Below, one piece after another: positions 27,899 to 36,820 of a DNA stretch of 64,000 bases (position 1 is the stretch's first letter; each line of letters opens with the position of its first letter). Made by a program: the position numbers and the translations under genes. The DNA is taken from contig CAKKNE010000005.1 of the NCBI GenBank assembly GCA_918797485.1, forward strand, positions 2,108,001 through 2,172,000. Reading direction: 5' to 3'. The stretch is from Pelagomonas calceolata (taxonomy: Eukaryota; Sar; Pelagophyceae; Pelagomonadales; Pelagomonadaceae). The notes under the pieces were generated by a model, which did not search any database, was not told the DNA's origin, and worked only from the letters and a program-made list of their open reading frames with translations.

Positions 27899-29434
27899 CT
27901 ACTCGAGACTCTTCGACCCGCGCTCCGAGAAGCCGATCGACCCGCGCCGCCGCTCGTCCCAGGGCAAGGACGGCGCGCGCGCGAAAATTGAGGGCGACGG
28001 CGGCGGCGAGCCGTCCGCGCCGGGCAGCAGGTGGACCGTCTCGCTGTAGCCGCCGGCAACCGTAGCGCGCACCTCGATGACGGCGGCGTCGGCGCCGGCC
28101 AGCGTCCGCGGCGCCTCGGTCGTCGCCGTCTCGTCGACGACGCGCACGCGCGGCCGGTTGTGCATGTATGCTAGTAAAGCTCGCGCCGGCGTGGCGTGCG
28201 TGATCACCAGCGTCGGCGCCACGGACCCCTCGATGTCGATAATCACAGGCTCGAGGCGGTCGGCGAGGTCGCGGTGCGCGTCCCGCCGGCCCTCCTTCAC
28301 GAACGGGTCGAGGGCAGCAGTATACGAAGCCTCCACGTCCAACGCCCCGGCGACCGCGCGCGCTCGGATCGACGCCGAGCAAAAAACGTGGAGAGGCGGC
28401 TCCTTGGCTGAAGCGCACCAGGCCCTCAATCGCAGCGCCAGATCCTTCTCGGCGTCCTCGGCTGCAGCGACGGCCTTACGGTACTCGGCCTCGCGCGTAG
28501 TTCTACCGGAAGTGGAGATGCCGCGCGGCGCCAGGGCTACTAAGTAGATGGGTCTTTCATCCACATGGATCGCGAGTAGGAACGGTAAGACCACTCGAGT
28601 GATCCGGCCGAAACATAATGAACAAGTAACCTTTGAGCTAAAGTTGTAGATCGTTATATACGAGGCGCCTTCGCTGTCGGACAACGGTTCGTAGGCCGAC
28701 TCGTAGTGCGCGTTCCTACGTCGTAAGTCAGCTAGAGCCGTGGCCTCGTCGAGCCCGGCGAAGTCCGGCGAGTTCCGGACCTTGACCAGCATATTACTAT
28801 GTAACACATAAGGATCGGTGCAGATCGTCTCGATGAAGACGACGCCGCAGGCCTTGCCCGTGCCCTCGAAGCGCCTTTTCACCCTATCCAAAATAGCTTT
28901 CCGGCGCTGCCTTGTCGAGTTCGTCGCGTCGAAGATCCCCACCTCGCCCTCGCCGCTCTCCAAGTAGTCAAATAACGAATCGAGCGTGTCCATGGCTATG
29001 GACTCCCGCCGCGCCGCCGCGTCCTTGTTGGCATTATCAAAGAAGGCCGCGTGAGAATGTGGTGATCGCAAGTTCTTCTCCAATGAATCGTCGCTCGCCG
29101 CTCGACGTCTTTGACCCGCATTAAAGACCTGGCACTCCAGGCCGCGCCACGCTAAGAACGAGCGGAGCTTGGCTCCAATGAATGACTTTCCGCGCGCCGG
29201 GAGGCCGACCAATGCTAGCACCAAGTAATCGCCGTCCTGCGTTAAGGCTCGCCGCGCCGCCACAGCCGCGACGTGCTGGAGATGCGTCGTATCGACCGTA
29301 TCCTGGGAATAGTAGTCGACCTGGGAACTGGTCTTGCGCATCCTCGGGGCGTCATTGGAGTCGACCGTGCGCTCGCCATCGTCGTCTCCGTCGGTGCCCC
29401 AGCACTCGTCGCTGTCCTTCCGCCAGCAAGACAT
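27899..29434 (-). CDS. 6-phosphofructo-2-kinase/fructose-2,6-bisphosphatase-like, degenerate phosphatase half
   Basis: 511 residues. The kinase half (about 60-280) has the P-loop VGLPARGKS, the FNAGQRRR strand, FDNANKDAA, GIFDATNSTRQRR, ETICTDP and the family's Asn-Ala-His-Tyr-Glu run. It should make fructose-2,6-bisphosphate, the glycolysis/gluconeogenesis switch. In the bisphosphatase half (about 285-480) the usual Arg-His-Gly phospho-acceptor motif reads LAPRGIS (His replaced by Pro). The later catalytic His (ITHATPARALLAYM) remains. Phosphatase activity is therefore probably lost, an inference. ATG 29434 is the first in frame; single exon. Confidence 0.88.
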   Translation of the reverse strand: MSCWRKDSDECWGTDGDDDGERTVDSNDAPRMRKTSSQVDYYSQDTVDTTHLQHVAAVAARRALTQDGDYLVLALVGLPARGKSFIGAKLRSFLAWRGLECQVFNAGQRRRAASDDSLEKNLRSPHSHAAFFDNANKDAAARRESIAMDTLDSLFDYLESGEGEVGIFDATNSTRQRRKAILDRVKRRFEGTGKACGVVFIETICTDPYVLHSNMLVKVRNSPDFAGLDEATALADLRRRNAHYESAYEPLSDSEGASYITIYNFSSKVTCSLCFGRITRVVLPFLLAIHVDERPIYLVALAPRGISTSGRTTREAEYRKAVAAAEDAEKDLALRLRAWCASAKEPPLHVFCSASIRARAVAGALDVEASYTAALDPFVKEGRRDAHRDLADRLEPVIIDIEGSVAPTLVITHATPARALLAYMHNRPRVRVVDETATTEAPRTLAGADAAVIEVRATVAGGYSETVHLLPGADGSPPPSPSIFARAPSLPWDERRRGSIGFSERGSKSLE

Positions 29435-29880
29435 GCTGTACGTAGGATCGAAAGCGGTTTGTAGCAGGTCGTGGTCGCGTCGGTCGTGGTCGCGTCGGTT
29501 CGGTTGTGGCGGCTCAGCAGCACCGGGAGCACCTCTTGTTGTACTGCCTCTTTGAGTGCCTTAGGTCGCCGTTACGCGCGCGGAAACGTTTTGCAGTGCT
29601 TATGTGTGATCTATGCACGCGTGGTAGTGCTGTACCTCCGGCTGCCCCCCTGGCGATTGCTGGCCCCGTTTGAGGTCAGACCCAGGCTAAAGACAAGCTC
29701 TGCCATCTCTCTGCCAGCGCTGCCTAGCCCCTTCGAAGTGCTGTGAATCGAAGCTGTGCCAATACAAACGTCGCGAGCCAGCTGTCTATGCGACCGACGC
29801 TTGCGACGGCACTAATCGTAAGCCTGCAGCGGCTGGAGGCACACCTGGGCAGCTTTGACCGCACACGAACCACACGAACC
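29435..29880. other. Divergent intergenic region
   Basis: 446 bp with a perfect tandem pair of a 15-bp unit (GTCGTGGTCGCGTCG, 29468-29482 and 29483-29497). No palindrome copy and no convincing coding frame. Confidence 0.45.
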
Positions 29881-31087
29881 ATGGCGGAACACGTGCAGCG
29901 ACCGGAGTACTCGGTCGCGCCGCCGGCGCGGCTCTGCCTGCAAGACGACGCGCCGGCGGCGGCCACGGGCGGCCGCCGCTGCGTGCCGCCGAGCGAGCCG
30001 GTGCCGCTCAAGATGGCGCGTTACCGAGTCCTGAATCATCGAGTTACGCCATCGCCGCGACGTGTGCCTCTGCACGCAGGGCTTTCTGCACAAATTGTTC
30101 GGCGCGCACGATATCCGGGGACGAGGATCCGACGTGCCCGGTTGTGCCCACGCCGACCCGTTCTTCCTGTGCGACGCCGTACGGCTGCCACGCCATGCGA
30201 AGCCCCCGTTCTGTGCTCATCCGCATAGCGGCGCCGGCGTCATCTCTCTGCTGTTCCGCGCGGCCTGCACCGTGCGGCCGTGGGACAACGTGCAGGGCGC
30301 CGAGGCGGAAGCGTTGCGCGCGGGCGGCATCTATCACGTCGACACCGGTGCGGGCTGTGTGCACGACGAGCCCTTCGACCCGCTATCGAGCGGGGAGACG
30401 TTCGGAGGACGGTTCGACCAGCAGGGCCCGCCCGTACCGGCGGACGGCGATGCGAGTTGGCTGGCGCAGTTGTGGTACGATGCGCTGCCCGAGGATGAGA
30501 ACGCGCCGCCGCGACCCGTGTCTTCGGCCGTGGGGCGGCCGGAAGACGTGCCAGTCGTGCGCGACGAAGGGCTCGCCGTGCGAGTACTTGTCGGTAACTA
30601 TGGTGGCGTGACGGGACCCGTGACGGCGGCGCTACCACTCGTCATCCTCCACGGGCGCGTCGACGGCGCGGCGACGCTGGCCTCGCTGCCTCCTGGGCAT
30701 AACGGATTCATCTGGGTGCTCGACGGCGCGCTCACGGCCGGCGGCGCGACGCTGACCTACGGCGAGCGAGGGCTCGGGCTGCTCCCGCCCGGCGGGGACC
30801 GGCTCCGGCTCGAAGGTGCTGCGGAGTTTTTCGTGGGACTGGGGCCACCGCGCCGCGTCCCGCACTACAAGTACGTCGGCTACGGCGGCGGGTTTGTGAG
30901 CCGTAGCGTCGCCGGCGTCGAGGCGGCGATGAGCGAGTACGAGCGCGACCCGCGGGCCTTCGGCCGGACGACCGCAGTCGCTCCGTCCACGGACCACCTG
31001 GACCTGGTGGGGGGCTTTCAGGACGACGACGGGCCGATGGAGGAGCGACCGGCGGGGGTCGTGGCGCGGTTTACGTATCGTAAATGA
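29881..31087 (+). CDS. Pirin-family cupin protein
   Basis: Exons 29881-30027 and 30080-31087 give 384 residues. The pirin N-terminal cupin shows HADPFFLCDAVRLPR and FCAHPHSGAGVISLLF, whose two His of HPHSG correspond to metal ligands; the C-terminal cupin shows LPPGHNGFIWVLDGAL. Pirins are Fe(II) proteins acting as transcription co-factors or quercetinases; the role here is unknown. It is longer than human pirin (about 290 residues) through loops at about 130-190. ATG 29881 is the first in frame. The donor of the small intron could be 30043 instead of 30028. Confidence 0.82.
30028..30079 (+). mobile_element. Short introner-like intron of the pirin gene (52 bp)
   Basis: GTCCTGAATC donor, GCACGCAG acceptor; includes ACGCCATCGCCGCGAC, close to the reversed core. 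The alternative donor at 30043 also keeps frame. Confidence 0.55.
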
Positions 31088-31138
31088 TGAAATGTGTGCG
31101 CGTGGCTGCTTCTTGGCTAGCTACTGTTCCGCTCGTTG

Positions 31139-31161
31139 GCTAGTGTGTTACAGCCGCTAGC
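31139..31161 (+). promoter_or_regulatory. Promoter palindrome upstream of the WW gene
   Basis: GCTAGTGTGTTACAG then CCGCTAGC, 115 bp before ATG 31276. Confidence 0.65.
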
Positions 31162-31275
31162 TACTCCAAACGAGGTCGCGGCACGTGCTCTGCAGAGCTA
31201 ACGAACTGCAGCCAAAAAGGCTCGTGCGTTATTGATTTCGTTGGTACTGCTAACGAAGCACTTACTTTCAGAGCG

Positions 31276-31891
31276 ATGGCGCGCAACGCATTGCTGATCC
31301 TGGCAGCCTCTGCTGGGGCCCTGAAACCCACCAGGCTCGCGCGGCGACGTATCATGCATGGCGCCGCCGCCGCTTTAATAACAACACTACCAATGGCCGC
31401 AGTAGCACAGGAGAAGGGCTTGAGCTTCGGCGAGGCGATCGGCAAGGAGCTGGGCATCGTCGACGGCAAGAAGGTCGAGCTGCCCGCCATCCTGTCGGAC
31501 AAGCCGTCGTCGGCCCGTGCGGGACTCAATTTCGCGGCGCCGCCGTGCGCAATCGTCGCGACGCAGGTTCAAAAACATGAAGTGCACGCCGTCGGCATGG
31601 CGCCAGTGCCCCGACCAGGCGGCGCAGAGCCCCGCGGCGCGGGGCAACAAGGAGACCGAGGACCAGCTCGCGAACAAATTTACGAGAAGGCGGGCGCAGC
31701 TGCAGATCGAGAAGGCGGGCGGCAGCCTCGGCGACGCGGCGCCGGACGCGCCCAAGCCGCCGCCCGTGGAGGCGACGTCCAAGGCCCAGGGCCTCCCCGA
31801 GCCGTGGGTCGAGGTCACGGACGAGAAGACCGGCAAGGTCTACTACGGCAACACGAAGACGGGCGCGACGCAGTGGGCGAGGCCCGAGTAG
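31276..31891 (+). CDS. WW-domain protein with a probable thylakoid-lumen leader
   Basis: Exons about 31276-31508 and 31567-31891 give about 185 residues. The N-terminus has a hydrophobic signal (MARNALLILAASAGAL), then KPTRLARRRIMHGAAAALITTLPMA...AVAQ: a twin-arginine, hydrophobic stretch and AxA site, the layout of a lumenal plastid protein. The C-terminus is one WW domain (WVEVTDEKTGKVYYGNT...QWARPE). WW domains bind Pro-rich peptides and I do not know of them as lumen proteins, so either the leader or the location is unusual. The middle is a charged helix. The donor could be 31506 or 31509. Confidence 0.72.
31509..31566 (+). mobile_element. Short intron of the WW gene (58 bp)
   Basis: GTCGGCCCGTG donor side, GCGACGCAG acceptor; rejoins K-P-S-F-K-N-M-K. 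No clear inverted ends; introner status uncertain. Confidence 0.5.
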
Positions 31892-32183
31892 GAGCTAAGT
31901 TTTATGCCATAGATCCCTAGATTCGACGCGTTCGACGCCGTTCGTGTGAGGGATTAAAACCCGCGAGATAAGGCCGAGGTTCAGATTTTGGCGTTGCTGG
32001 GGCAGCCCAAAAGCTATTCCAACGCGGCCCCAGACGCCGCTCAGCACGATTGAGCCCCGCGACAGGCCCGCGGGGAGCGAGGACGCCGACCCGCCCCTGT
32101 GTGGTCTGACCTGCGGCCTGGGCGCCTGCGGCTCGGACTCGACCGACGCGCCGCAGTCCCCCATCGACTTGCGGGAGGCGACC

Positions 32184-34185
32184 ATGGCCGACGCAGACGC
32201 GCCGGCGCCTGCGCCCAAGAAGAAGAAGCCGTCCCTCGGCAAGCAGGTGACGAGTGGCGTGAGGGCGACGGTGGACGCGGGCAGGACCGTGCTGTCCACC
32301 ATGGAGCGCGGCGTCAAGAAGACCTACGACGCCCTGCTCAAGGAGAACCTGAAGGCCTCGTCACCGATGACGTCGTCGCTATGGTACCTCCTGAAGCATC
32401 CTTTGACAAGATCGCTTACTACTATTGTCGTACTCCTCCTGAACCTGTTCGTGTACTACGGCGATCCCGCGACCTTCTCGAACAGCGAATCGTATGGCAC
32501 GATGATCGGCGACATCTGGCACGGCTGGTTCGAGCCGGAAGAAATAGGCTGGTTTCTGCTGCGGTGGCTCGCGATGATTTGTCTTGGATTGCTTGGGTTA
32601 TTCGTTGGTATCAAGCTACAGCACTGGTTGAGGGATACGTGGCACCTCGCGCTATTTGGCTACGATTCGGGAGAACATGAAAACAGGGAACCGCTGGCCT
32701 CGCAAGATGGGGCTCTATTTCTAGTCATCTGCTCGACGTGCATGGCCTGGTGGATCGGCCTGAAGATTTACAACCGGTGCATGCCCCCAAATCATAAAGT
32801 AGGCTCAGGGATGCACAAGTGGGATTATGCGTTTTTCAATTTGATGTTGGCTGGATTATTTACCTTCTCGTCGGACGTCTGGAACGTCGTGACCGTAGTA
32901 GACCAGATGGCGCAGTCGATCGAGCACGAGACGTCCGGGGTGTCTGCAGAAGCCGTTGGTATGCTGTACGCCCCGAAGGGGAGTCGTCTCGAACGGTGCG
33001 CGGCGTGGTTCGTCAAGCATCGTCTCACTTTAACACGTGTTGGGTTAATCAGTGGTTGGTGCATCGGCGGCGGGATCATGATTTGGAGGTATGAAGTCAC
33101 AAAAGAGGTATTGTATGATACGAGTGGCACGAAGCACGAGGTCGGGCGGTCGCCGTTCTGGACCAAGGAGGGGAACACGGAGTTCACGCGGCACTTCGTC
33201 GCTTGTGTGGTGCGTATGCCGCGTCCGTTTTGCGTTACCCGGACGCTATCGATGCGACGGGGTTCGCATCGATGGCGTGCCGGTGGGGTAGACCTCGAAA
33301 CGCCATCACGCGCAGGTCGCCTTCCTCAACGTCCTGATCGTGATGCAGGACTGGGACTTCCCCGACTTCTCCGAGGGCGAGATCAAGATCTCGGCGCTGG
33401 ACATCAAGGCCCTCAAATTTGAGCACTGTTTTGAATGGTTACGAAAACACTTACCACCTATCTACGTGTCGGGCAAGTGGGTTAATTACTTGGGTGTCCT
33501 GATGGGCATGGGCTTCGATTGGGGCTACTGGTTCATGACTACTTTACCTTTCCGACCTTGTGATTACGCGCAGCTCTGGGAATCGAAGACGCACAATATC
33601 TACACGCTCACAAGGCCAAAAAAGGTGCAGGAGCGCCGGGCCGGCGACGCCGCGGCGAAGCGGTGCTGGTGGTTCACGGACAATCCCCTGATATCCTTAT
33701 ATGACCATGATTTCATGGCGGCGCGGAACCAGTCGGCCGCGTGGTACGACCCGCTCGGACAAACGTGGCCCGAGGGCCATTCTTTGGATGATGACGCCTG
33801 GTATCGGAATGGCGACGACGTCGATGAGCGGGCCCATGTTGTTTTAGTAGAGACGGGGTCGTTTACCGGGACCTATACTACCGGTGAACGAGACGAATAT
33901 ATCTATGTCGCGGACGGCGCGTGGCTCTTGTACGTCATGTGCCTCATCCCGATCTTCGCGATCTTGACCTTCTGGTACCTGGTGTTCACGCACGAAAAAG
34001 TGCACTGCTTCAACCGGAAAAACGTCATGGCGATGATCTCGCAGACGGGCGAGGAGTCGTCGGAACGACTCAAGGCGCTGGTGTCCTCCAAAAGATGCTG
34101 CGTCTGCCTCGCCAAGAAAGAGCACGTCGTGGCGCCGGCGAGCGCGCCCGCCGCCGCCGCCGACGACATCGCCGACCTCGAATAG
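32184..34185 (+). CDS. TMEM117: TMEM117-like multi-pass membrane protein
   Basis: Exons 32184-33209 and 33316-34185 give 631 residues. It matches animal TMEM117 at SLTTIVVLLLNLFVYYGDP near the first helix, VAFLNVLIVMQDWDFPDF (animal form LLIVMQDWEFPHF) and ISGKW-like VSGKWVNYLG. I count about eight hydrophobic helices, the last at about 555-577 (YVMCLIPIFAILTFWYLVF), then a Cys-containing cytosolic tail. Animal TMEM117 is linked to ER stress; function here is unknown. Start is ATG 32184 (MADADAPAPAPKKKK); an earlier TTG only adds five residues. Confidence 0.82.
33210..33315 (+). mobile_element. Introner-like intron of the TMEM117-like gene (106 bp)
   Basis: GTGCGTATG donor, CACGCGCAG acceptor. 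Carries a near-perfect internal inverted repeat, ACGCTATCGATGCGA with TCGCATCGATGGCGT (14/15), a variant of the shared core. Exact frame restored: A-C-V-V-A-F-L. Confidence 0.8.
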
Positions 34186-34542
34186 TCTCCTCGCCCGTAA
34201 CTTTCAGTTTGTCGTCTCTCGTCGCGGCGACGGCGTGGGGGTGTGATACGCCGATAGCCTGTCGCCGAGATGCGCCATAGTGGACCGTAGCTAAGCCACC
34301 TAGCCTGAGCAGCTGGCCACTTAGCTGGCCACCAGGAAGTCCACCAGCCTGGCAGGTCGCACCGTCGCGCCGAGCGCCGCCAGGCCTCTAGTGGCTCAGA
34401 TCTCCAGCTCCGATCCCCACTCCACGCCGTCGAGGAGGCCGCATCGACGCGCCGTCGAGAGGAGCAACCAATCTAGCAGCGGACGGATTTAGTCCAACCA
34501 GTTGTTAAAACAGCTACCTCGACCAACGTCTAGGCAACACGT
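34186..34542. other. Convergent intergenic region with a possible degraded introner core
   Basis: 357 bp. At 34423-34462 CCACGCCGTCGAGG is followed by GCATCGACGCGCCGTCGAG, which resembles the inverted core of the introns. Upstream are several TGGCCAC/CTAGCC repeats. No gene. Confidence 0.4.
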
Positions 34543-34965
34543 CTAGGCGGCAGCCGTCGCCGCGCCCCGGCCAAAGCCTCCGGCACCGCGTCCGAAGCCG
34601 CGACCGAAGCCAGGACCCTCGCCCTCCAATCTCTCGGCGCCCGGCGGGGGCGCGCGGCCACCAGCGGTAACCGGTCGCGCCGTCGCTTTTTTGAGCGTCG
34701 CCGGAACGATCTCCGCCGGCAGGTGGAGGTACTCACGGAGGTACTCGACGCCCTCGTTCTCGAGGTACCAGTAGAAGTACTGCCAGTTGAAGGTCTCGCG
34801 CACGAAGCCGCGCGATTTGAGCGACTTCATGAGGTTGAGGACCTCGAGGTTCGGCACGTCGATCTCGTCGTGCTTGGGCTTGAAGTTGTCCTTCTTCGCC
34901 ACGAGGACGCCCTCCTTGAAGAGGTACGAGTAGACCTCGATGCGGTTCTTCTTCGAGATGAACAT
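34543..34965 (-). CDS. RPS10: 40S ribosomal protein eS10
   Basis: 140 residues from ATG 34965: [20 protein letters not shown], then [40 protein letters not shown] and [17 protein letters not shown], all diagnostic of eS10. The C-terminus is Gly/Arg/Phe-rich ([15 protein letters not shown]), typical for the family. It sits in the small-subunit beak. The frame stays open upstream to a TTG, but the ATG matches the universal eS10 start. A possible 5'-UTR intron lies just upstream. Confidence 0.97.
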   Translation of the reverse strand: MFISKKNRIEVYSYLFKEGVLVAKKDNFKPKHDEIDVPNLEVLNLMKSLKSRGFVRETFNWQYFYWYLENEGVEYLREYLHLPAEIVPATLKKATARPVTAGGRAPPPGAERLEGEGPGFGRGFGRGAGGFGRGAATAAA

Positions 34966-35507
34966 CGTCAAAGGGTGGCTCGGAGCGTCTCTCGCGCTCA
35001 ACGAACCGGTGAGACCTGTGCGGGGTGGGTTCGTGAGTTTCGCTGCTGCGCCGGCGCGACGGCGTGGAGTCTCGCGCGCCGTCGACGCGAGCGGCGGGCG
35101 GGCGCGCTCATGCTCACGTGCATGTGCGTTTTGCTGCCTCGACGGCGGTCTGGGGCGCGCAAGCGAACATGTGCGCGGCTCTCGCCGTCGATCTGGCGTC
35201 CCGCGCGCCGGCTTGGCGGCCTCGCTGTAGGGTTGGCCAAGTGAGCGATGAGCGCCACGCTAGCGTGAAGTTGGTGCACAGGCGCTGCTGCAGACCTCCG
35301 TAAGGCCGGACTGGGACCTAAGAGTCCGGCGGCGCCCGTCAATAGCGCGCAGCAAGCCAATAAGCCTGCTTTGTTTGTCGCAAAATCGCTGATGCTAGTG
35401 TGTCAAAAGGACGCTAGCGAAAATCACCAATGGCCACAGAGACACTAGCCGTCGCCAGCATACGCCGGATTTCTCGGTTCGTCGTGGGTTTTGTTTTAGT
35501 CGCCCCC
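34966..35507. other. eS10 upstream region with a palindrome and possible 5'-UTR introner
   Basis: 542 bp. On the minus strand GTCGACGGCGCGCGAGACTC (near 35070) leads, about 70 bp later, to CCCCGCACAG/GTCTCACC at 35016, which looks like an introner core and acceptor. The promoter palindrome lies at 35394-35418. No coding gene convincingly seen. Confidence 0.45.
35394..35418 (-). promoter_or_regulatory. Promoter palindrome upstream of eS10
   Basis: GCTAGTGTGTCAAAAGG then ACGCTAGC; about 430 bp upstream of the eS10 ATG, which fits if a leader intron exists. Confidence 0.5.
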
Positions 35508-36343
35508 CTAAGCTTTCCGTCGCCGCGCGATGACCACCAGCGCGTTCACGTAGTCCGCGGGGAACGTCGCCTCCTTGGACACGTGTTTCACCCAGCGATC
35601 AACCGTATCGAGGACCTGTGTGAAAATCAACCGATGAGCCAGGGTACGAAACGATTCGCGACGCCGTCGGGCACGTGCTGGTGCTTCGCTGGCCGCGGCT
35701 TCGCTACACTTTGTTTCGGTGGCACCGCGCCGATCTCCACATCTAAACGGGCCGCGGCCGCGCGTTTCAACTTCCAGAAAGACGCTTGCGCTTTGCTGAA
35801 GTCCTTGGCTGCCGACACGACCCGGACGTACTTTTCCTCGTCGACGGACGCTCGCGCGAGGTCGCCGACGGTTTTGATGCCTCGTTTCTCGAAGGCGAGT
35901 GCCTTCGCTAAAGACCACTCCGCACCAGACACCTTGCTGAGTTCCGTAAAATACCAGGGCCGCGTCCGAGGATCGTGCGCGCTCGCTGCGATCTTTTCCT
36001 CGAAAGCCGCCGCTGCGGCCCGCGCCTCCGCCGCAGCAATCGAGTCCTTCTGCATCGTTTGCATCGGCGGCGGCTTGTCGGCGAGCTCCACTTCTAAAAG
36101 GTCTGCGGCAGCGCCCTTCCAGCGCCAGACCATCCTTCGCGCAGCGCCATAATCACTAGCTCGCGTCAACTTCAGCACGAGTTCCTTGTTGTCCACATCC
36201 AACAGCGCGAGGTCGCCGACGGTTTCGATGCCACCCTCCTTCTCCATGAAGTCTGCCGAATCCACCATCCACTCCGTTCCAGGCACGTCGATTTCGCTGA
36301 GGAAGGTATGTCCTTGCGGCGGCGACGGGCCTTGAGTCGGCAT
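35508..36343 (-). CDS. Unrecognised protein of two tandem about 75-residue repeats
   Basis: Exons 36343-35675 and 35615-35508 give 258 residues from ATG 36343 (the frame continues upstream only to a TTG inside a promoter motif). Repeat 1 (about 14-95) and repeat 2 (about 130-210) share TEW/AEW, a GIETVGDLALLDVD / GIKTVGDLARASVD core, an Ala-rich helix with a WRWKGAAADLLEVEL / FWKLKRAAAARLDVEI end and a final PP. The GI.TVGDLA core recalls helix-hairpin-helix or SAM-like folds. Function unknown. Confidence 0.65.
35616..35674 (-). mobile_element. Introner of the two-repeat gene (59 bp)
   Basis: Ends GGTTGATTTTCACACAG, the best copy of the right terminus. The start GTGCCCGA versus exon GTCCTCGA is a 6/8 target duplication. 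Includes GACGGCGTCGCG. In-frame donor GTGCCACC further upstream is an alternative. Confidence 0.7.
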
Positions 36344-36557
36344 GCTTTGGTGGTGGCTCGGCGCTAAACTCGCCAGGCGGGATGAAGTAAGCTTATAAAT
36401 TTGCTCCAAAGCTCTATGGCGAAGCGGCGCGCGACGGCCGCGCAGGCTGGTATAGCTGTGCTCAGCGGTTGCTGCGGCGCTGCGCAAGCGCGTAGAAACG
36501 CGCGTAGCAGCGCAGCAGCGCCTCACGGCGTCCACCGCAGACGTTGGGACTTTAATA

Positions 36558-36581
36558 GCTAGCGGTTTGTAAGACACTAGC
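36558..36581 (-). promoter_or_regulatory. Promoter palindrome, first of three
   Basis: Minus-strand GCTAGTGTCTTACAAACCGC then TAGC; 215 bp upstream of ATG 36343. Confidence 0.65.
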
Positions 36582-36606
36582 AAGCAAGAGAGACATACTC
36601 GCTGGA

Positions 36607-36630
36607 ACTAGTGTCTTACAGCCGCTAGCT
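36607..36630 (+). promoter_or_regulatory. Promoter palindrome, second of three
   Basis: ACTAGTGTCTTACAG then CCGCTAGCT. Confidence 0.65.
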
Positions 36631-36710
36631 CTAAACCTCACCATCTTCTCCTCCGCTTGATGCACCGCTCCAACCCCTCCCGCTGAGACCGCTTGCAATA
36701 CCGCGACTCG

Positions 36711-36735
36711 GCTAGTGTCTTTACAGGACGCTAGC
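36711..36735 (+). promoter_or_regulatory. Promoter palindrome, third of three
   Basis: GCTAGTGTCTTTACAGG then ACGCTAGC, 86 bp before ATG 36821. Confidence 0.65.
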
Positions 36736-36820
36736 TAAAGCTGGGCCATTGCAAAAAGCCCCAAAACCGGCGCAAAATTGCACCTCGATACGTGCAAAAA
36801 ACACGTAAACGATCGCACGA

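Larger units (their letters stand above)
36344..36820. other. Divergent promoter with three palindrome copies
   Basis: 477 bp between two divergent start codons, with copies at 36558-36581, 36607-36630 and 36711-36735. A TATA-like TTTATAAG on the minus strand near 36390-36397 lies about 50 bp upstream of ATG 36343. No gene. Confidence 0.55.

Noticed and set aside
35430-36152. 240-residue plus-strand frame just after a promoter palindrome
   Set aside because: It is antisense to the two-repeat gene, whose internal repeats and intron are far better evidence of coding.
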